Notes: generated by a model not told the origin, from the sequence alone. DNA of 64,000 nt from Granulicella sapmiensis (GCA_026225395.1 JAMFSR010000010.1:1-64000); one strand, 5' to 3'. Positions 25,279 through 33,610 are shown, counted from the first letter of the stretch. Made by a program: numbers and translations.

Positions 25279-27042
25279 CTACGCCAGCTTCAGCTCAATC
25301 CTCTTCGCATCTTTCTCCATCTTCGTAATCTTGAAGCTCCTCACCTGCCCAGCTTCCAGCGCCGCCGGCGCACTCCCCGGAGCCGGCCCGCCGGTCTTCC
25401 AGCGGTCCTTCAGCATCGAGCTGAACGCCGAAAGATCCACCCCGCCGCCACTCGCCTTGCTCTCCGCCGCAGGAGCCGCGGCTGCCAGCTTGCACATCGC
25501 ACGAATCCCCTCACCCAGCTCCACAGTCGCAGTCTCCCCGGACACATCCACAACCCGCCCCGAAACCGAATCGCATTCCTTATGCTCCTCCAGGTACTCC
25601 GTCAGCCCCGTCGGAATCAGCTGCTTCATGCTCAGCTTGATCTGCCGCTTCTCAGCATCGATCCCCAGCACCTGCGCCTTCACCACCTGCCCCACGCGCA
25701 CCGCATCCTCAGGATGATTCAATCGCCGATCGGCCACGATCTCGCTAATGTGCACCAAACCTTCAACACCCTCCGCGATCTGCACGAAAGCGCCAAACTT
25801 CATCAGCCGCGTCACCGGCCCCTCCACCTCAGAACCCACGCCAAACTTCAGCGCCACATCGGCCCAAGGATCCCCCAGCGCCTGCTTCAGCCCCAGCGAA
25901 ATCCGCTTCTCTGCCGGCTCAATCCTCAGCACCACCGCCTCAACCGTGTCGCCCGTCTTCAACATGTCGCTGGGCTTGCGAACCTTCTTCACCCACGACA
26001 TCTCCGACACATGAATCAACCCCTCGACGCCCGACTCCAGCTCCACAAACGCGCCAAAGTCCATCAGCCGCGTCACCGTCCCCGTCACGCGCTGTCCGGC
26101 GACATACTTCTCCGGCACCGCATCCCACGGCTCGGCTTCCAGCTGCTTCAGCCCCAGCGAAACCCGCTTGCTCTCCGCATCCACCTTCAGAACCTTCAGC
26201 CGCAGTTCCTGCCCAACCTCCAGCACCTCTTCCGGCGCATTCACGCGGGCCCAGGAGATATCGCTGACGTGCAGCAGCCCATCGATCCCACCCAAATCCA
26301 CAAACGCCCCATAGCTCGCCAGGCTGCGCACCTGCCCGGTCACGATATCGCCTTCCTTCAGCGTCGCAAACCGCGCCTGCTGCTCCACCTTCGCCTCAGC
26401 CTCCACAATCGAGCGGCGGTCCACCACAACATCCTCTTCCACGGTATCCAGCTTGATGATGTTGACCGTCACCTGCTGCCCAACCAGTGCCGCCAGTTCC
26501 GCCACATCCCGCGTCCCCGTCCGCGACGCCGGCATAAACGCACGCACGCCTACATCAACGCTCACGCCACCCTTCACCACCGCCGTCACCGTTCCCGACA
26601 CCGGCGTCTTCTCATCAAACGCCTTCTGCAGCGAAGTCCAATCCGTAGGCTGCGCCACACGAATCCGCGACAGCTCGTAATACCCCTCGGCATTGCGCCC
26701 ACGCACCGAAACCAGCATCCGGTCGCCCGGCTTCACATCGTCGCCATTGTTCGGAAACGTCGTCCGCGCCAGCACGCCCTCAGTCTTGAACCCGATGTCC
26801 AGCACCACGTTCTCAACGTCGATCGTCACGACGGTCGCATCAATCTGCTTGCTTCCATCCTCAGCCTTACGCTGATGCGTCCGCTCAAACTCAGCAAACG
26901 CATCCCCAAAAGACTCGTCAGGCTCATCCGCTTCTACGGACGCAGCGATCTCCTGAGGCGCGGCCAGCGGCGCATCCGCAACTTGGTTTTCAGTGGCTTC
27001 TTCAACGAGGGGCGACGTGGTTTCGAGGATCTCTTCAGACAT
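25279..27042 (-). CDS. rpsA: 30S ribosomal protein S1 (S1 RNA-binding repeats)
   Basis: The 587-residue protein has at least five S1 motifs. Examples: VGVRAFMPASRTGTRDVAEL; GAFVDLGGIDGLLHVSDISW; GAFVELESGVEGLIHVSEMSW; GAFVQIAEGVEGLVHISEI. The N-terminus is acidic and the C-terminus carries a degenerate S1 repeat (VELGEGIRAMCKLA) and a linker. Ribosomal S1 binds mRNA on the 30S subunit and promotes initiation. The domain count and length are those of the long bacterial S1. Start ATG 27042 is the only good start. A terminator and repeats lie between it and the erpA-like gene. Confidence 0.9.
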   Translation of the reverse strand: MSEEILETTSPLVEEATENQVADAPLAAPQEIAASVEADEPDESFGDAFAEFERTHQRKAEDGSKQIDATVVTIDVENVVLDIGFKTEGVLARTTFPNNGDDVKPGDRMLVSVRGRNAEGYYELSRIRVAQPTDWTSLQKAFDEKTPVSGTVTAVVKGGVSVDVGVRAFMPASRTGTRDVAELAALVGQQVTVNIIKLDTVEEDVVVDRRSIVEAEAKVEQQARFATLKEGDIVTGQVRSLASYGAFVDLGGIDGLLHVSDISWARVNAPEEVLEVGQELRLKVLKVDAESKRVSLGLKQLEAEPWDAVPEKYVAGQRVTGTVTRLMDFGAFVELESGVEGLIHVSEMSWVKKVRKPSDMLKTGDTVEAVVLRIEPAEKRISLGLKQALGDPWADVALKFGVGSEVEGPVTRLMKFGAFVQIAEGVEGLVHISEIVADRRLNHPEDAVRVGQVVKAQVLGIDAEKRQIKLSMKQLIPTGLTEYLEEHKECDSVSGRVVDVSGETATVELGEGIRAMCKLAAAAPAAESKASGGGVDLSAFSSMLKDRWKTGGPAPGSAPAALEAGQVRSFKITKMEKDAKRIELKLA

Positions 27043-27069
27043 GATGTCCTTCTATTCTGTCACGTCCCC

Positions 27070-27097
27070 AAACAGAAAAGCCTCGCCGCAGCGAGGC
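27070..27097 (-). terminator. Intrinsic terminator of the erpA-like gene
   Basis: On the minus strand, a 7-bp GC stem (27097-27091 with 27086-27080; GCCTCGC, tetraloop TGCG) is followed by TTTTCTGTTT. It lies between the erpA-like stop and rpsA. Confidence 0.75.
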
Positions 27098-27101
27098 CTT
27101 T

Positions 27102-27135
27102 CTAATCCCTAATCCCTGTTTCCTAATCCCTGCCT
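27102..27135 (-). repeat. Purine-rich post-stop repeat after the erpA-like gene
   Basis: Directly after the stop, in mRNA sense, GGCAGGGATTAG-GAAACAGGGATTAGGGATTAG. The first part matches the element after gnd (28315-28346): 20 of 23 bases around the stop are identical. Confidence 0.5.
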
Positions 27136-27522
27136 TTAAACGCTGAAGCTCGATCCGCAACCGCAAGTCGACTTCACCTGCGGATTCTCGAACTTGAACC
27201 CGGCGGCCTCGAGCGTCTCCACGTAATCCACCGTGCAGCCGTTCAGGTACATCGCGCTGGTCGCGTCCACAAATACCTTCAGATCTTCGAAGCGAACAAC
27301 CTTGTCCATCATCCCTGCAGCGTTCTCAAACGACATCGAGTACTGGAACCCCGAGCATCCACCGCCCACAACACCGATCCGCAGGCCGGCAGGAACCGGA
27401 TCCTGGGTCGCCATAATTTCCTTCACCTTCACAATCGCGGCAGGCGTCAGCACAACAGGGGCTGTCGATACAGCGGGTGCATTCACAACTTCAACGGTGG
27501 GGGTAACGGCGGCGGTAGCCAT
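27136..27522 (-). CDS. erpA: HesB/IscA-family iron-sulfur carrier, ErpA-like
   Basis: The A-type carrier fold is clear: VVLTPAAIVKVKEIM, GLRIGVVGGGCSGFQYSM (Cys56), KVFVDATSAMYLNGCTVDYV and FENPQVKSTCGCGSSFSV (Cys120 and Cys122). The three invariant cysteines bind the Fe-S cluster that is delivered to apo-proteins in the cytoplasm. The first ~22 residues are an extra Ala/Thr/Val-rich extension. The ErpA versus IscA assignment is by resemblance only; no isc or suf genes are adjacent. Start ATG 27522 has GGAGACC nearby. Confidence 0.9.
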   Translation of the reverse strand: MATAAVTPTVEVVNAPAVSTAPVVLTPAAIVKVKEIMATQDPVPAGLRIGVVGGGCSGFQYSMSFENAAGMMDKVVRFEDLKVFVDATSAMYLNGCTVDYVETLEAAGFKFENPQVKSTCGCGSSFSV

Positions 27523-27666
27523 AATCGGTCTCCTTCAAAAACTATCAAGTACAAGTGTAATCTCGTGTCCCGCGCCCGGCAAGGCGCAAATCCACTGCCT
27601 TATTGGATGCAACAACATACCCCCGGATTCTCCCAATCTCCCACCCACAAGGGCTACCATAAACCC

Positions 27667-27837
27667 ATGCATCTGTTTGAAAACATGGCCTGCGCCTTCT
27701 TCCGCACCTTCGGCATCACCCAGCCGGACGACCAGACCCGCCGCCGCGCCGCTTGGTTCATCCTCGCTCTCCTGGTAGTCGCCCTCTGCGGCGTCTCCAC
27801 CGTCGGCGCCGTCGTCTACCACTGGATGCACTCCTAA
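27667..27837 (+). CDS. Small membrane protein, 56 residues
   Basis: I do not recognise it. ATG 27667 gives a 56-residue product with a soluble N-terminus (MHLFENMACAFFRTFGITQPDDQTRRRAA) and one transmembrane helix (WFILALLVVALCGVSTVGAVVYHWM). The frame is open further upstream, but no better start or ribosome site is evident; the site before ATG 27667 is weak. It is divergent from the erpA-like gene. Existence is supported by the hydrophobic segment and position, function unknown. Confidence 0.5.
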   Translation: MHLFENMACAFFRTFGITQPDDQTRRRAAWFILALLVVALCGVSTVGAVVYHWMHS

Positions 27838-27839
27838 CA

Positions 27840-27972
27840 ACCCCAAAAAATATTGATCGCCCTACGGACGTAGGCGTATTCTTTGTCGCAGGCCCTGCCT
27901 ACCCTCCGCGCCCGCGCTCTGCGGACTCGCCCGGTATCCGGACCAGACGTCACGCTCTGGGGGAACACACCA
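27840..27972 (+). promoter_or_regulatory. Structured leader before a small membrane-protein gene
   Basis: About 130 bases hold three possible hairpins: CGC-C-CTAC/GTAG-GCG near 27858-27876, CCGG-TAT-CCGG near 27938-27948, and CCAGA/TCTGG around 27943-27961, the last next to the GGGGGAA ribosome site. No known riboswitch class is recognised. Confidence 0.3.
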
Positions 27973-28248
27973 ATGACCGCACTCGGAATTACCTTCACTG
28001 CCTGGGCCATTTTGACCGCAGGCTTCGTTGCCCTGATGGTCTACCGCGGCCACCTAACCCAGCACGAAACTGACGAGCTTTTCCTCAGTGATAACGCGAA
28101 TCACAACAACGTGGAAGAACACGATGAGATCGTTCGCCGCGTCAATCGACTTCAACCCCTTCTCAAAGGTTTCGGCGGAGCCGCCGCTCTCAGCACCATC
28201 GCCCTGATCGGCGTCTACATCCTGGGCGCCATGTCCATGCATCCCTGA
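27973..28248 (+). CDS. Two-helix membrane protein, 91 residues
   Basis: Start ATG 27973 follows GGGGGAAC by eight bases. The protein has an N-terminal helix (LGITFTAWAILTAGFVALMVY), a hydrophilic middle (RGHLTQHETDELFLSDNANHNN, EEHDEIVRRVNRLQPLLKG) and a second helix (GGAAALSTIALIGVYILGAM). No known family is recognised. A terminator follows. Function unknown. Confidence 0.6.
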   Translation: MTALGITFTAWAILTAGFVALMVYRGHLTQHETDELFLSDNANHNNVEEHDEIVRRVNRLQPLLKGFGGAAALSTIALIGVYILGAMSMHP

Positions 28249-28273
28249 TCCAGCCAATCTGCCAAGGCCCAAC

Positions 28274-28314
28274 AGCAAAGCCCGGCTCCAACCGGAGACG
28301 GGCTTTTGCTTTCT
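28274..28314. terminator. Bidirectional intrinsic terminator
   Basis: AGCAAAGCCCG...CTCC-AACC-GGAG...CGGGCTTTTGCT forms a long stem with one bulge and ends in TTTTGCTTT on the plus strand. It sits between the two-helix protein gene (+) and gnd (-). Confidence 0.7.
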
Positions 28315-28346
28315 GCTCCCTATTCCCTACTGCCTATTCCCTGCCT
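28315..28346 (-). repeat. Purine-rich post-stop repeat after gnd
   Basis: In mRNA sense, GGCAGGGAATAG-GCAGTAGGGAATAGGGAGCAG follows the gnd stop. It shares 20 of 23 bases around the stop with the element after the erpA-like gene (27102-27135). Confidence 0.5.
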
Positions 28347-29810
28347 TTAAGCGTTATACGTCGAAGACGAAACCCTTCCGCCACGCCCGGTCCAGTTCGT
28401 GTGGAAGAACTCGCCCCGCGGCTTATCGACGCGCTCATACGTGTGCGCTCCAAAGAAATCGCGCTGCGCTTGCAGCAGGTTCGCCGGCAGCCGAGCGGTT
28501 CTGTAACCGTCGTAGAAAGCCAGCGCCGTAGAGAACGCCGGCGTCGGCACGCCCAGCTCGATCGCGTGGATCAACGCCTTCCGCCAGCTCGCCTGGTACT
28601 TGTTCAGCGCGCTCGAGAAGAAGTCGTCCAGCAGCAGGTTCGTCAGCTTCGGGTCCTTATCGAATGCCTTCTTGATATCGCCCAGGAACGCTGACCGAAT
28701 GATGCAACCGCCGCGCCACATCAGCGCCACGCCACCCATGTTCAGGTTCCATCCCTGCACCTTTTCAGCGGAGCGCAGCAGCATGTAGCCCTGCGCATAG
28801 CTGATCATCTTCGAGCAGTACAGCGCGCGCCGCACTTCCTCGATGAACTCAGCCTTGTGCTCGGCGGAAATCTTCGGCGCATCCGGCCCGTTCAACACCT
28901 TCGAAGCCACCACGCGCTCATCCTTCAGCGCGCTCAGGCAGCGCGCAAACACGCTCTCGCCAATCAGCGTCACCGGCATGCCATTGTCCAGCGCATCAAT
29001 CGCCGTCCACTTGCCCGTGCCCTTTTGCCCGGCAGTATCGAGAATCTTGTCGATGATCGGCGTTCCATCATCGTCCTTCTTGCCGAAGATGGTCGTCGAA
29101 ATCTCGATCAAGTAGCTATCGAGCTCGCCCTTGTTCCACTCCTCGAACACCTTCTCGAACTCATCCGGCGTCAGCCCCAGTCCATCCTTCAGCAGCTGGT
29201 AAGCCTCGCCGATCAGCTGCATATCGCCATACTCGATGCCGTTATGCACCATCTTCACGTAGTGTCCGGCGCCGCCTTCACCTACCCAGTCGCAGCAGGG
29301 CGTTCCGTCTTCCACCTTCGCCGCGATCGCCTGAAAGATGTCCTTCACATGCGGCCACGCCTCCGGATCGCCACCCGGCATGATCGACGGGCCGAAGCGC
29401 GCACCCTCCTCACCACCCGATACGCCCGTCCCGATATAGCGCAGCCCCTTCGCCGCCAAATCCTTCGTCCGCCGGTTCGAGTCCGTAAACAGCGAGTTGC
29501 CGCCGTCGATGATGATGTCGCCCTTCTCCAGAAACGGCACGATCGAATCGATCGTCTTATCGACCACATCGCCGGCCTTTACCATGATCATCACGCGCTT
29601 GGGCGACTTCAGCTTCGAGCACATCTCCTCAATCGAGTGCGCGCCCTCCACCAGCGTTCCCTTCGCCTCATCGGCCAGAAACTCATCCACCTTGCTCGTC
29701 GTGCGGTTGAACACGCACACCTTGTACCCATGGTCGTTCATGTTCAGGACCAGGTTCTGTCCCATCACAGCGAGACCAATCAATCCAATGTCACAGTTTC
29801 CGCTTGCCAT
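28347..29810 (-). CDS. gnd: 6-phosphogluconate dehydrogenase, decarboxylating
   Basis: The enzyme (487 aa) oxidises 6-phosphogluconate to ribulose 5-phosphate and CO2 with NADP. Visible motifs are the N-terminal Rossmann turn (IGLIGLAVMGQNLVLN), VFNRTTSKV, the DGGNSLFTDSNRR block, GTGVSGGEEGARFGPSIMPGG, the GAGHYVKMVHNGIEYGDMQ block with the catalytic Lys, and the C-terminal tail with GRGGRV. Length and motifs match the long GndA type. The start is ATG 29810 with AAGGAG seven bases upstream. Confidence 0.97.
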   Translation of the reverse strand: MASGNCDIGLIGLAVMGQNLVLNMNDHGYKVCVFNRTTSKVDEFLADEAKGTLVEGAHSIEEMCSKLKSPKRVMIMVKAGDVVDKTIDSIVPFLEKGDIIIDGGNSLFTDSNRRTKDLAAKGLRYIGTGVSGGEEGARFGPSIMPGGDPEAWPHVKDIFQAIAAKVEDGTPCCDWVGEGGAGHYVKMVHNGIEYGDMQLIGEAYQLLKDGLGLTPDEFEKVFEEWNKGELDSYLIEISTTIFGKKDDDGTPIIDKILDTAGQKGTGKWTAIDALDNGMPVTLIGESVFARCLSALKDERVVASKVLNGPDAPKISAEHKAEFIEEVRRALYCSKMISYAQGYMLLRSAEKVQGWNLNMGGVALMWRGGCIIRSAFLGDIKKAFDKDPKLTNLLLDDFFSSALNKYQASWRKALIHAIELGVPTPAFSTALAFYDGYRTARLPANLLQAQRDFFGAHTYERVDKPRGEFFHTNWTGRGGRVSSSTYNA

Positions 29811-30181
29811 AAGTTTCTCCTTGCCCGCTGCCTTGGTTAGGCCGGGCTTGTTCTCTTCAGTTTGGTGGTAGCCGTTTGCCTCATTATCTCAGACGTCTTA
29901 CCGGTCCTTTGTGGTGCATGACAGGTTGCAGATTCATCTGAAACCGCAGTACGAGCCCAAATGGGCAAGCCCATCCCATCCGGTAATCCCCGGAGCGCCT
30001 TAACCTACGCTGTTCCCACAACCCCTGTAAAGCCTCAAAAGAGGGGGCCGTCGCCAACCTCAAACCTCACACCTCCAACTCTCGTCCCTCTACAGACCCT
30101 CGCGCCGTCACATATTGCCCGGTCGCGCTTTCTCCGTAAAAGGCGCCATCATGCCCCCAGGGGGGAGATACACTGGCGCGT
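29811..30181. other. Gene-free stretch between gnd and a membrane protein gene
   Basis: No supported ORF, terminator or clear repeat. A CCCCC-A-GGGGGG element near the right end (30152-30163) may be a tight hairpin before the ATG at 30182 and doubles as a G-rich ribosome-site region. Confidence 0.35.
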
Positions 30182-31369
30182 ATGACGCGACGACCCGCAG
30201 GCGTAGTCCTTTCCGCAATCGTGCTCGGCCTCGCCGCCGCGCTCCTGCTTCTCCTCGCAGCCGTCACCCTCCTCGGCGCCGTCATGATGGGCCACGCGCC
30301 CCCACCCACAACCCTTAATTCCGGCGTTGCCACCCCTCCACCCGCAATCCTCATCGCAACGGTCGCCGCCATCGCGTGCTTCTATCTGGCGCTCGCCGTC
30401 TGGGCCATCGCTACGCTCATCGGGCTCGTCCGTATGAGACCCTGGGCCCGCATCTCCATCATGATCATCGGCGCAGGCCTCGGCTGCCTTGGCCTGCTCT
30501 TCGCTTTTGGCTGCTTCGCCGCGCCCCTGCTCATGCAGAGCATGCCCATGCCACCGAACTCCAACCCCGCCATGCTTCATGCCGTCTTCATCGGAATGGC
30601 GGTCGCCTCCCTATTGGTCGCCGCCCTCGGCATCACCTGGCTGGTCTACTTCGCCCTCCGCCGCACCCGCGAAGCCTTCATTCCTGCACCGCTACCAGCC
30701 GCTCCCATACCAAATCCCTACACTCCAACCCCGCTCCCTCACGCCCACGCACTCGACTACTCCGTCGCCCAACCGCTTGAAGCAACCCAGCCCTTCGATC
30801 CCCTGCCACCCGCAGCCTATACCCAAACCTGGAGCCAAACCACCGCCCTGCCACCACAGCCTGACATCCCCAAACGCCCCGTCTCCATCACCGTCCTGGG
30901 CATCCTCTTCCTGTTCGCGGCAGTCTGCTCCCTTCCGTCCCTCGCGCTTCCTTTCCCACTCTTGCTCTGCGGATTCGCCGTCTCCGGCTGGTCCGCACAT
31001 ATTACGGTCCTCGTGATCGCTATCTTCACGAGCGTTACAGGCATCGGTCTGCTTCTGGTGCGAAAGCCGGCTTGGTTCATGGCCGTCGCCTACTGCGTCT
31101 TCGGCTTAGTCAACACACTCGTCCTGCTTCTCCCCGGCAGTCGCGAACGCATGGGCCAGTACCTGGAGACCATCTCCCACGCCACGACCGCAGCCATGCC
31201 CGGCCCTCAGCCCGTCGACCTCTTCGGTCCCAGGCTCTTCCCGATACTGATTCTTCCCGGCATCGTCTTCGGTATGGCCGTCACGATCTTCGTGATCGTC
31301 CTGCTATGGCGCGCCCGCTGGGCCTTCGAGCCCAACGCCCTCAAGCCGCAGCCTCAGGCAGCGGAGTAG
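30182..31369 (+). CDS. Multi-pass membrane protein of unknown function
   Basis: A 395-residue protein with about eight hydrophobic helices: four in the first half (VVLSAIVLGLAAALLLLL, ILIATVAAIACFYLALAVWAI, ISIMIIGAGLGCLGLLFAFG, GMAVASLLVAALGITWLVYFAL), a ~70-residue Pro-rich cytoplasmic-type linker, and four more (ITVLGILFLFAAVCSLPSL onward). No family recognised. Its 3' end overlaps the stop of pheA by 16 bases on the opposite strand. Start ATG 30182 lies just after a GGGGGGAG site, 11 bases upstream. Confidence 0.7.
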   Translation: MTRRPAGVVLSAIVLGLAAALLLLLAAVTLLGAVMMGHAPPPTTLNSGVATPPPAILIATVAAIACFYLALAVWAIATLIGLVRMRPWARISIMIIGAGLGCLGLLFAFGCFAAPLLMQSMPMPPNSNPAMLHAVFIGMAVASLLVAALGITWLVYFALRRTREAFIPAPLPAAPIPNPYTPTPLPHAHALDYSVAQPLEATQPFDPLPPAAYTQTWSQTTALPPQPDIPKRPVSITVLGILFLFAAVCSLPSLALPFPLLLCGFAVSGWSAHITVLVIAIFTSVTGIGLLLVRKPAWFMAVAYCVFGLVNTLVLLLPGSRERMGQYLETISHATTAAMPGPQPVDLFGPRLFPILILPGIVFGMAVTIFVIVLLWRARWAFEPNALKPQPQAAE

Positions 31370-32175
31370 CGCCCCAGCTCCTTCACCATGCTGCTCTCGC
31401 GTGCCAGCGCTTCCAACGCCGCATCGGCCTTCTCCGCGGAATCAAACCGGAAGTCCACATAGAACACGTACTCCCACGGCTTGCCCGGCACCGGCCGTGA
31501 CTCGATCTTCGTCAAATCCACCCCCGCCTCGGCCAACCCCTGCAGGGCCCGCACCAACGTCCCCGGCCGATGCTCCACCACGAACGCCACACTCAGCTTG
31601 TTCGGCTCCGGCAGATCTGCAGGCCGTGGGTCCTCCGCCCGCCGCAGCAGATGAAACCGCGTGAAGTTCTCCGCATGGTCTTCAATACCCGGAACCAGCA
31701 CCTCACCGCCATACTCTTCCGCCGCCAGCACCGGAGCCACGCCCGCCGTATCGCGCAGACCTTCGGCCATAATGTGCTTCACGCTTCCTGCCGTGTCATA
31801 GAACGGCATCACGCTCACGCCTGTCATCTGCGACAGATACCGCCGGCACTGCGAAAGCGCCACCGGGTGCGAGATCACATGCTTCACCTCATCCAGCGTC
31901 ACACCCGGAGCCACAATCAGATTGTGCCGAATCCGTAGCTGGCTCTCGCGATCGATTCGTATCGCACTCTCAAACAGCAGGTCGTAGTGCTCCGCAACAG
32001 AGCCATGCAGGCTGTTCTCAATCGGCAGCACCGCGGCATCCACACGCCCGGCACGCACTGCCTCGAACACCTCCGCCGAAAGCGCACAAGGCACCACCTC
32101 AATGTCGCCAAGCATACCAATCGCCGCCATATGGCTGTTCGACCCACGCTCACCCTGTATTGCAATCCGCTGCAT
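31354..32175 (-). CDS. pheA: Prephenate dehydratase
   Basis: The protein (273 aa) has an N-terminal PDT domain (AIQGERGSNSHMAA, AAVLPIENSLHGSVAEHYDLL, HPVALSQC, FYDTAGSVKHI, ENFTRFHLL with the TRF signature) and a C-terminal ACT domain (LSVAFVVEHRPGTLVRAL, LTKIESRPVPGKPWEYVFY) for phenylalanine feedback inhibition. It is the monofunctional type without chorismate mutase, converting prephenate to phenylpyruvate. ATG 32175 is chosen over TTG 32184. The 3' end overlaps the convergent gene by 16 bases. Confidence 0.95.
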   Translation of the reverse strand: MQRIAIQGERGSNSHMAAIGMLGDIEVVPCALSAEVFEAVRAGRVDAAVLPIENSLHGSVAEHYDLLFESAIRIDRESQLRIRHNLIVAPGVTLDEVKHVISHPVALSQCRRYLSQMTGVSVMPFYDTAGSVKHIMAEGLRDTAGVAPVLAAEEYGGEVLVPGIEDHAENFTRFHLLRRAEDPRPADLPEPNKLSVAFVVEHRPGTLVRALQGLAEAGVDLTKIESRPVPGKPWEYVFYVDFRFDSAEKADAALEALARESSMVKELGRYSAA

Positions 32176-32228
32176 ATCCACCAATCATCTACCGCAAAAG
32201 GTTGCCACAAGACTCAAAGATATCTTCA

Positions 32229-32272
32229 TCCTGCCCTATTCACTATTCACTACTCACTATTCACTGCCCCTA
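32229..32272 (-). repeat. GAATAGTGAGTAG tandem repeats upstream of pheA
   Basis: In mRNA sense, GTGAATAGTGAGTAGTGAATAGTGAATAGGGCAG, i.e. four to five copies of a GTGAATA-like heptamer. It resembles the post-stop elements elsewhere in the window but lies upstream of the gene here. Confidence 0.4.
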
Positions 32273-32384
32273 GACAACCTCGTCATTCTACCCGGCAACT
32301 TACCATTACGAACGCTCGGGAGATTCCCGCAAAGCGGCGACCGATTTCCAAAGTCCCGCTCCATGTTCACGGAGAACAATTCAA

Positions 32385-32531
32385 ATGCTTTGGACAATCA
32401 TCGTCGTACTCTTCATCCTCTGGCTTCTTGGTTTCAGCCTTCACATCGGTGGCGGACTCATCCACATCCTTCTGGTTCTCGCCGTCATTGTGCTGATCTT
32501 CAACCTGCTCTCCGGCCGCCGCGGTATATAA
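32385..32531 (+). CDS. lmo0937-family membrane peptide, copy 1
   Basis: A 48-residue peptide starting MLWTIIVVLFILWLLGFSLHIGG, with a second hydrophobic helix (LIHILLVLAVIVLIFNLLSG) and the basic end RRGI. This is the small lmo0937 family of envelope proteins, often found near stress genes. GGAGA lies about ten bases before ATG 32385. Its partner copy follows 75 bases later. Role unknown, probably in membrane stress. Confidence 0.85.
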   Translation: MLWTIIVVLFILWLLGFSLHIGGGLIHILLVLAVIVLIFNLLSGRRGI

Positions 32532-32606
32532 CCGCGTTTGGTCAGTCATTAGGCCACGCAGTCCTAGTTGGTTACGCAGCACACTTTAATGGGAGGTTTT
32601 CAGTCA

Positions 32607-32756
32607 ATGCTTTGGACGATCACAGTCATCCTCGTCATTCTCTGGCTTATCGGTTTCATCGGGTTTCCGGTTTTGGGTTCCTGGATTCATCTCCTGCTCG
32701 TTCTTGCCATCATCGTTCTCATTTTCAACCTTCTCTCAGGTCGTCGAGGCATATAG
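32607..32756 (+). CDS. lmo0937-family membrane peptide, copy 2
   Basis: A 49-residue paralogue of the preceding peptide (MLWTITVILVILWLIGFIGF, then HLLLVLAIIVLIFNLLSGRRGI), with identical C-terminus LIFNLLSGRRGI. GGGAGG lies ten bases before ATG 32607. The middle differs: HIGGG in copy 1, PVLGSW in copy 2. They arose by tandem duplication. The start is ATG 32607 rather than the upstream in-frame candidates, because the family N-terminus is MLW. Confidence 0.85.
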   Translation: MLWTITVILVILWLIGFIGFPVLGSWIHLLLVLAIIVLIFNLLSGRRGI

Positions 32757-32857
32757 CCGTAGCAGTCTTGAACAAAGTAATTGGGCCAACGGGGAGCGAG
32801 TCGAGGAGAAATATCTCTTGGACTCGCTCCTCGAACGTTTCAAAAGGAGCAATCGTA

Positions 32858-33172
32858 ATGTCCACATCCGATAGCACCATCAAAGGCAAATTCGACGAAG
32901 TCGCCGGCAAGGTAAAGCAAGCCACCGGCGAAGCCTTCAACGATCAGTCTCTCGCCAACAAGGGCGCTGCCCAGCAGGTAAAGGGTCACGCCGAACAGGC
33001 CTGGGGCTCCGTCAAGGAAGCCGCTCACGAAACCAAAGAGCGCAAAGAACCGGTCGCCGAACAGAAGGGCCACGACGTCCGCGAATCCGTTACCTCAACC
33101 GCCCAAAACGCCAAGGAACACATCCAGGCCGGCGTAGACAAGTTGCTCAATCGCGACAAAAACGCCGCATAA
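32858..33172 (+). CDS. CsbD-family stress protein
   Basis: The 104-residue product begins IKGKFDEVAGKVKQATGEAFNDQSLANKG, the CsbD signature. The rest is a Lys/Glu/Ala-rich helix (AWGSVKEAAHETKERKEP, DKLLNRDKNAA) and is longer than the ~60 residues usual for CsbD. CsbD proteins are small helical general-stress proteins of unclear molecular role. AAAAGGAG precedes ATG 32858 by eight bases. It follows the two lmo0937 peptides, forming a probable stress operon; a terminator comes right after. Confidence 0.9.
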   Translation: MSTSDSTIKGKFDEVAGKVKQATGEAFNDQSLANKGAAQQVKGHAEQAWGSVKEAAHETKERKEPVAEQKGHDVRESVTSTAQNAKEHIQAGVDKLLNRDKNAA

Positions 33173-33190
33173 ACCCCGTCCACGACCACA

Positions 33191-33224
33191 AAAGGCCCGT
33201 GCAAAAGCGCGGGCCTTTCGTTTT
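33191..33224 (+). terminator. Intrinsic terminator of the lmo0937/CsbD operon
   Basis: A 12-bp stem with one T-G wobble (33191-33202 with 33207-33218; AAAGGCCCG core) and an AAAA loop, followed by CGTTTTA. It ends 52 bases after the CsbD stop. Confidence 0.8.
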
Positions 33225-33610
33225 ACTCCGCGACCTCTGCGCACTTCCCCGCGACCTCTGCGTTAAAGCTTTCCCGTCCCCACCCCAAAATCCTGTCAAG
33301 CCCCCAACACCCACCCAAATCTCCAAAACCCCTATAAACAAAGGCGATTTCTCTCCAAAATAGTTGGCATACTTACTCTGCCCAATTTGCTATCCTGTTA
33401 ATGACCCCAAACAACTTAGCGAAACTTCGCGCTTTTCCTTCGCGACCTTTGCGTTCAAAGCCTTATCCTGCGCCTAACTCGTTTCATTGCAATCTTTTGC
33501 ACGTAACCCGTTTAGACGGCTACACTTGCGAGATATCCCCGCCCTGGAGCCGCACATTCTAAACCACTTACCTGCAAGATACCCGCTACATAGGGGGGTG
33601 GGGGGTACCC
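33225..33610. repeat. Gene-free stretch with dispersed GCGACCTYTGCG repeats
   Basis: No ORF is supported. CCGCGACCTCTGCG occurs at 33228-33241 and 33249-33262, and the related TTCGCGACCTTTGCGTTCAAAGCC near 33439. The stretch also has a C-rich tract with ACCCACCC and a G-rich end (GGGGGGTGGGGGG, 33594-33606). I recall such elements as common in acidobacterial intergenic DNA, but that is memory only. Confidence 0.5.

Noticed and set aside
25162..27105. 647-codon frame opposite rpsA
   Set aside because: Low-complexity Arg/His/Leu sequence; antisense shadow of the S1 repeats.
32229..32272. Short ORF (MKISLSLVATFCGR) just upstream of pheA considered as a leader peptide
   Set aside because: Only one Phe codon, no terminator follows, and it lies next to the repeat tract.
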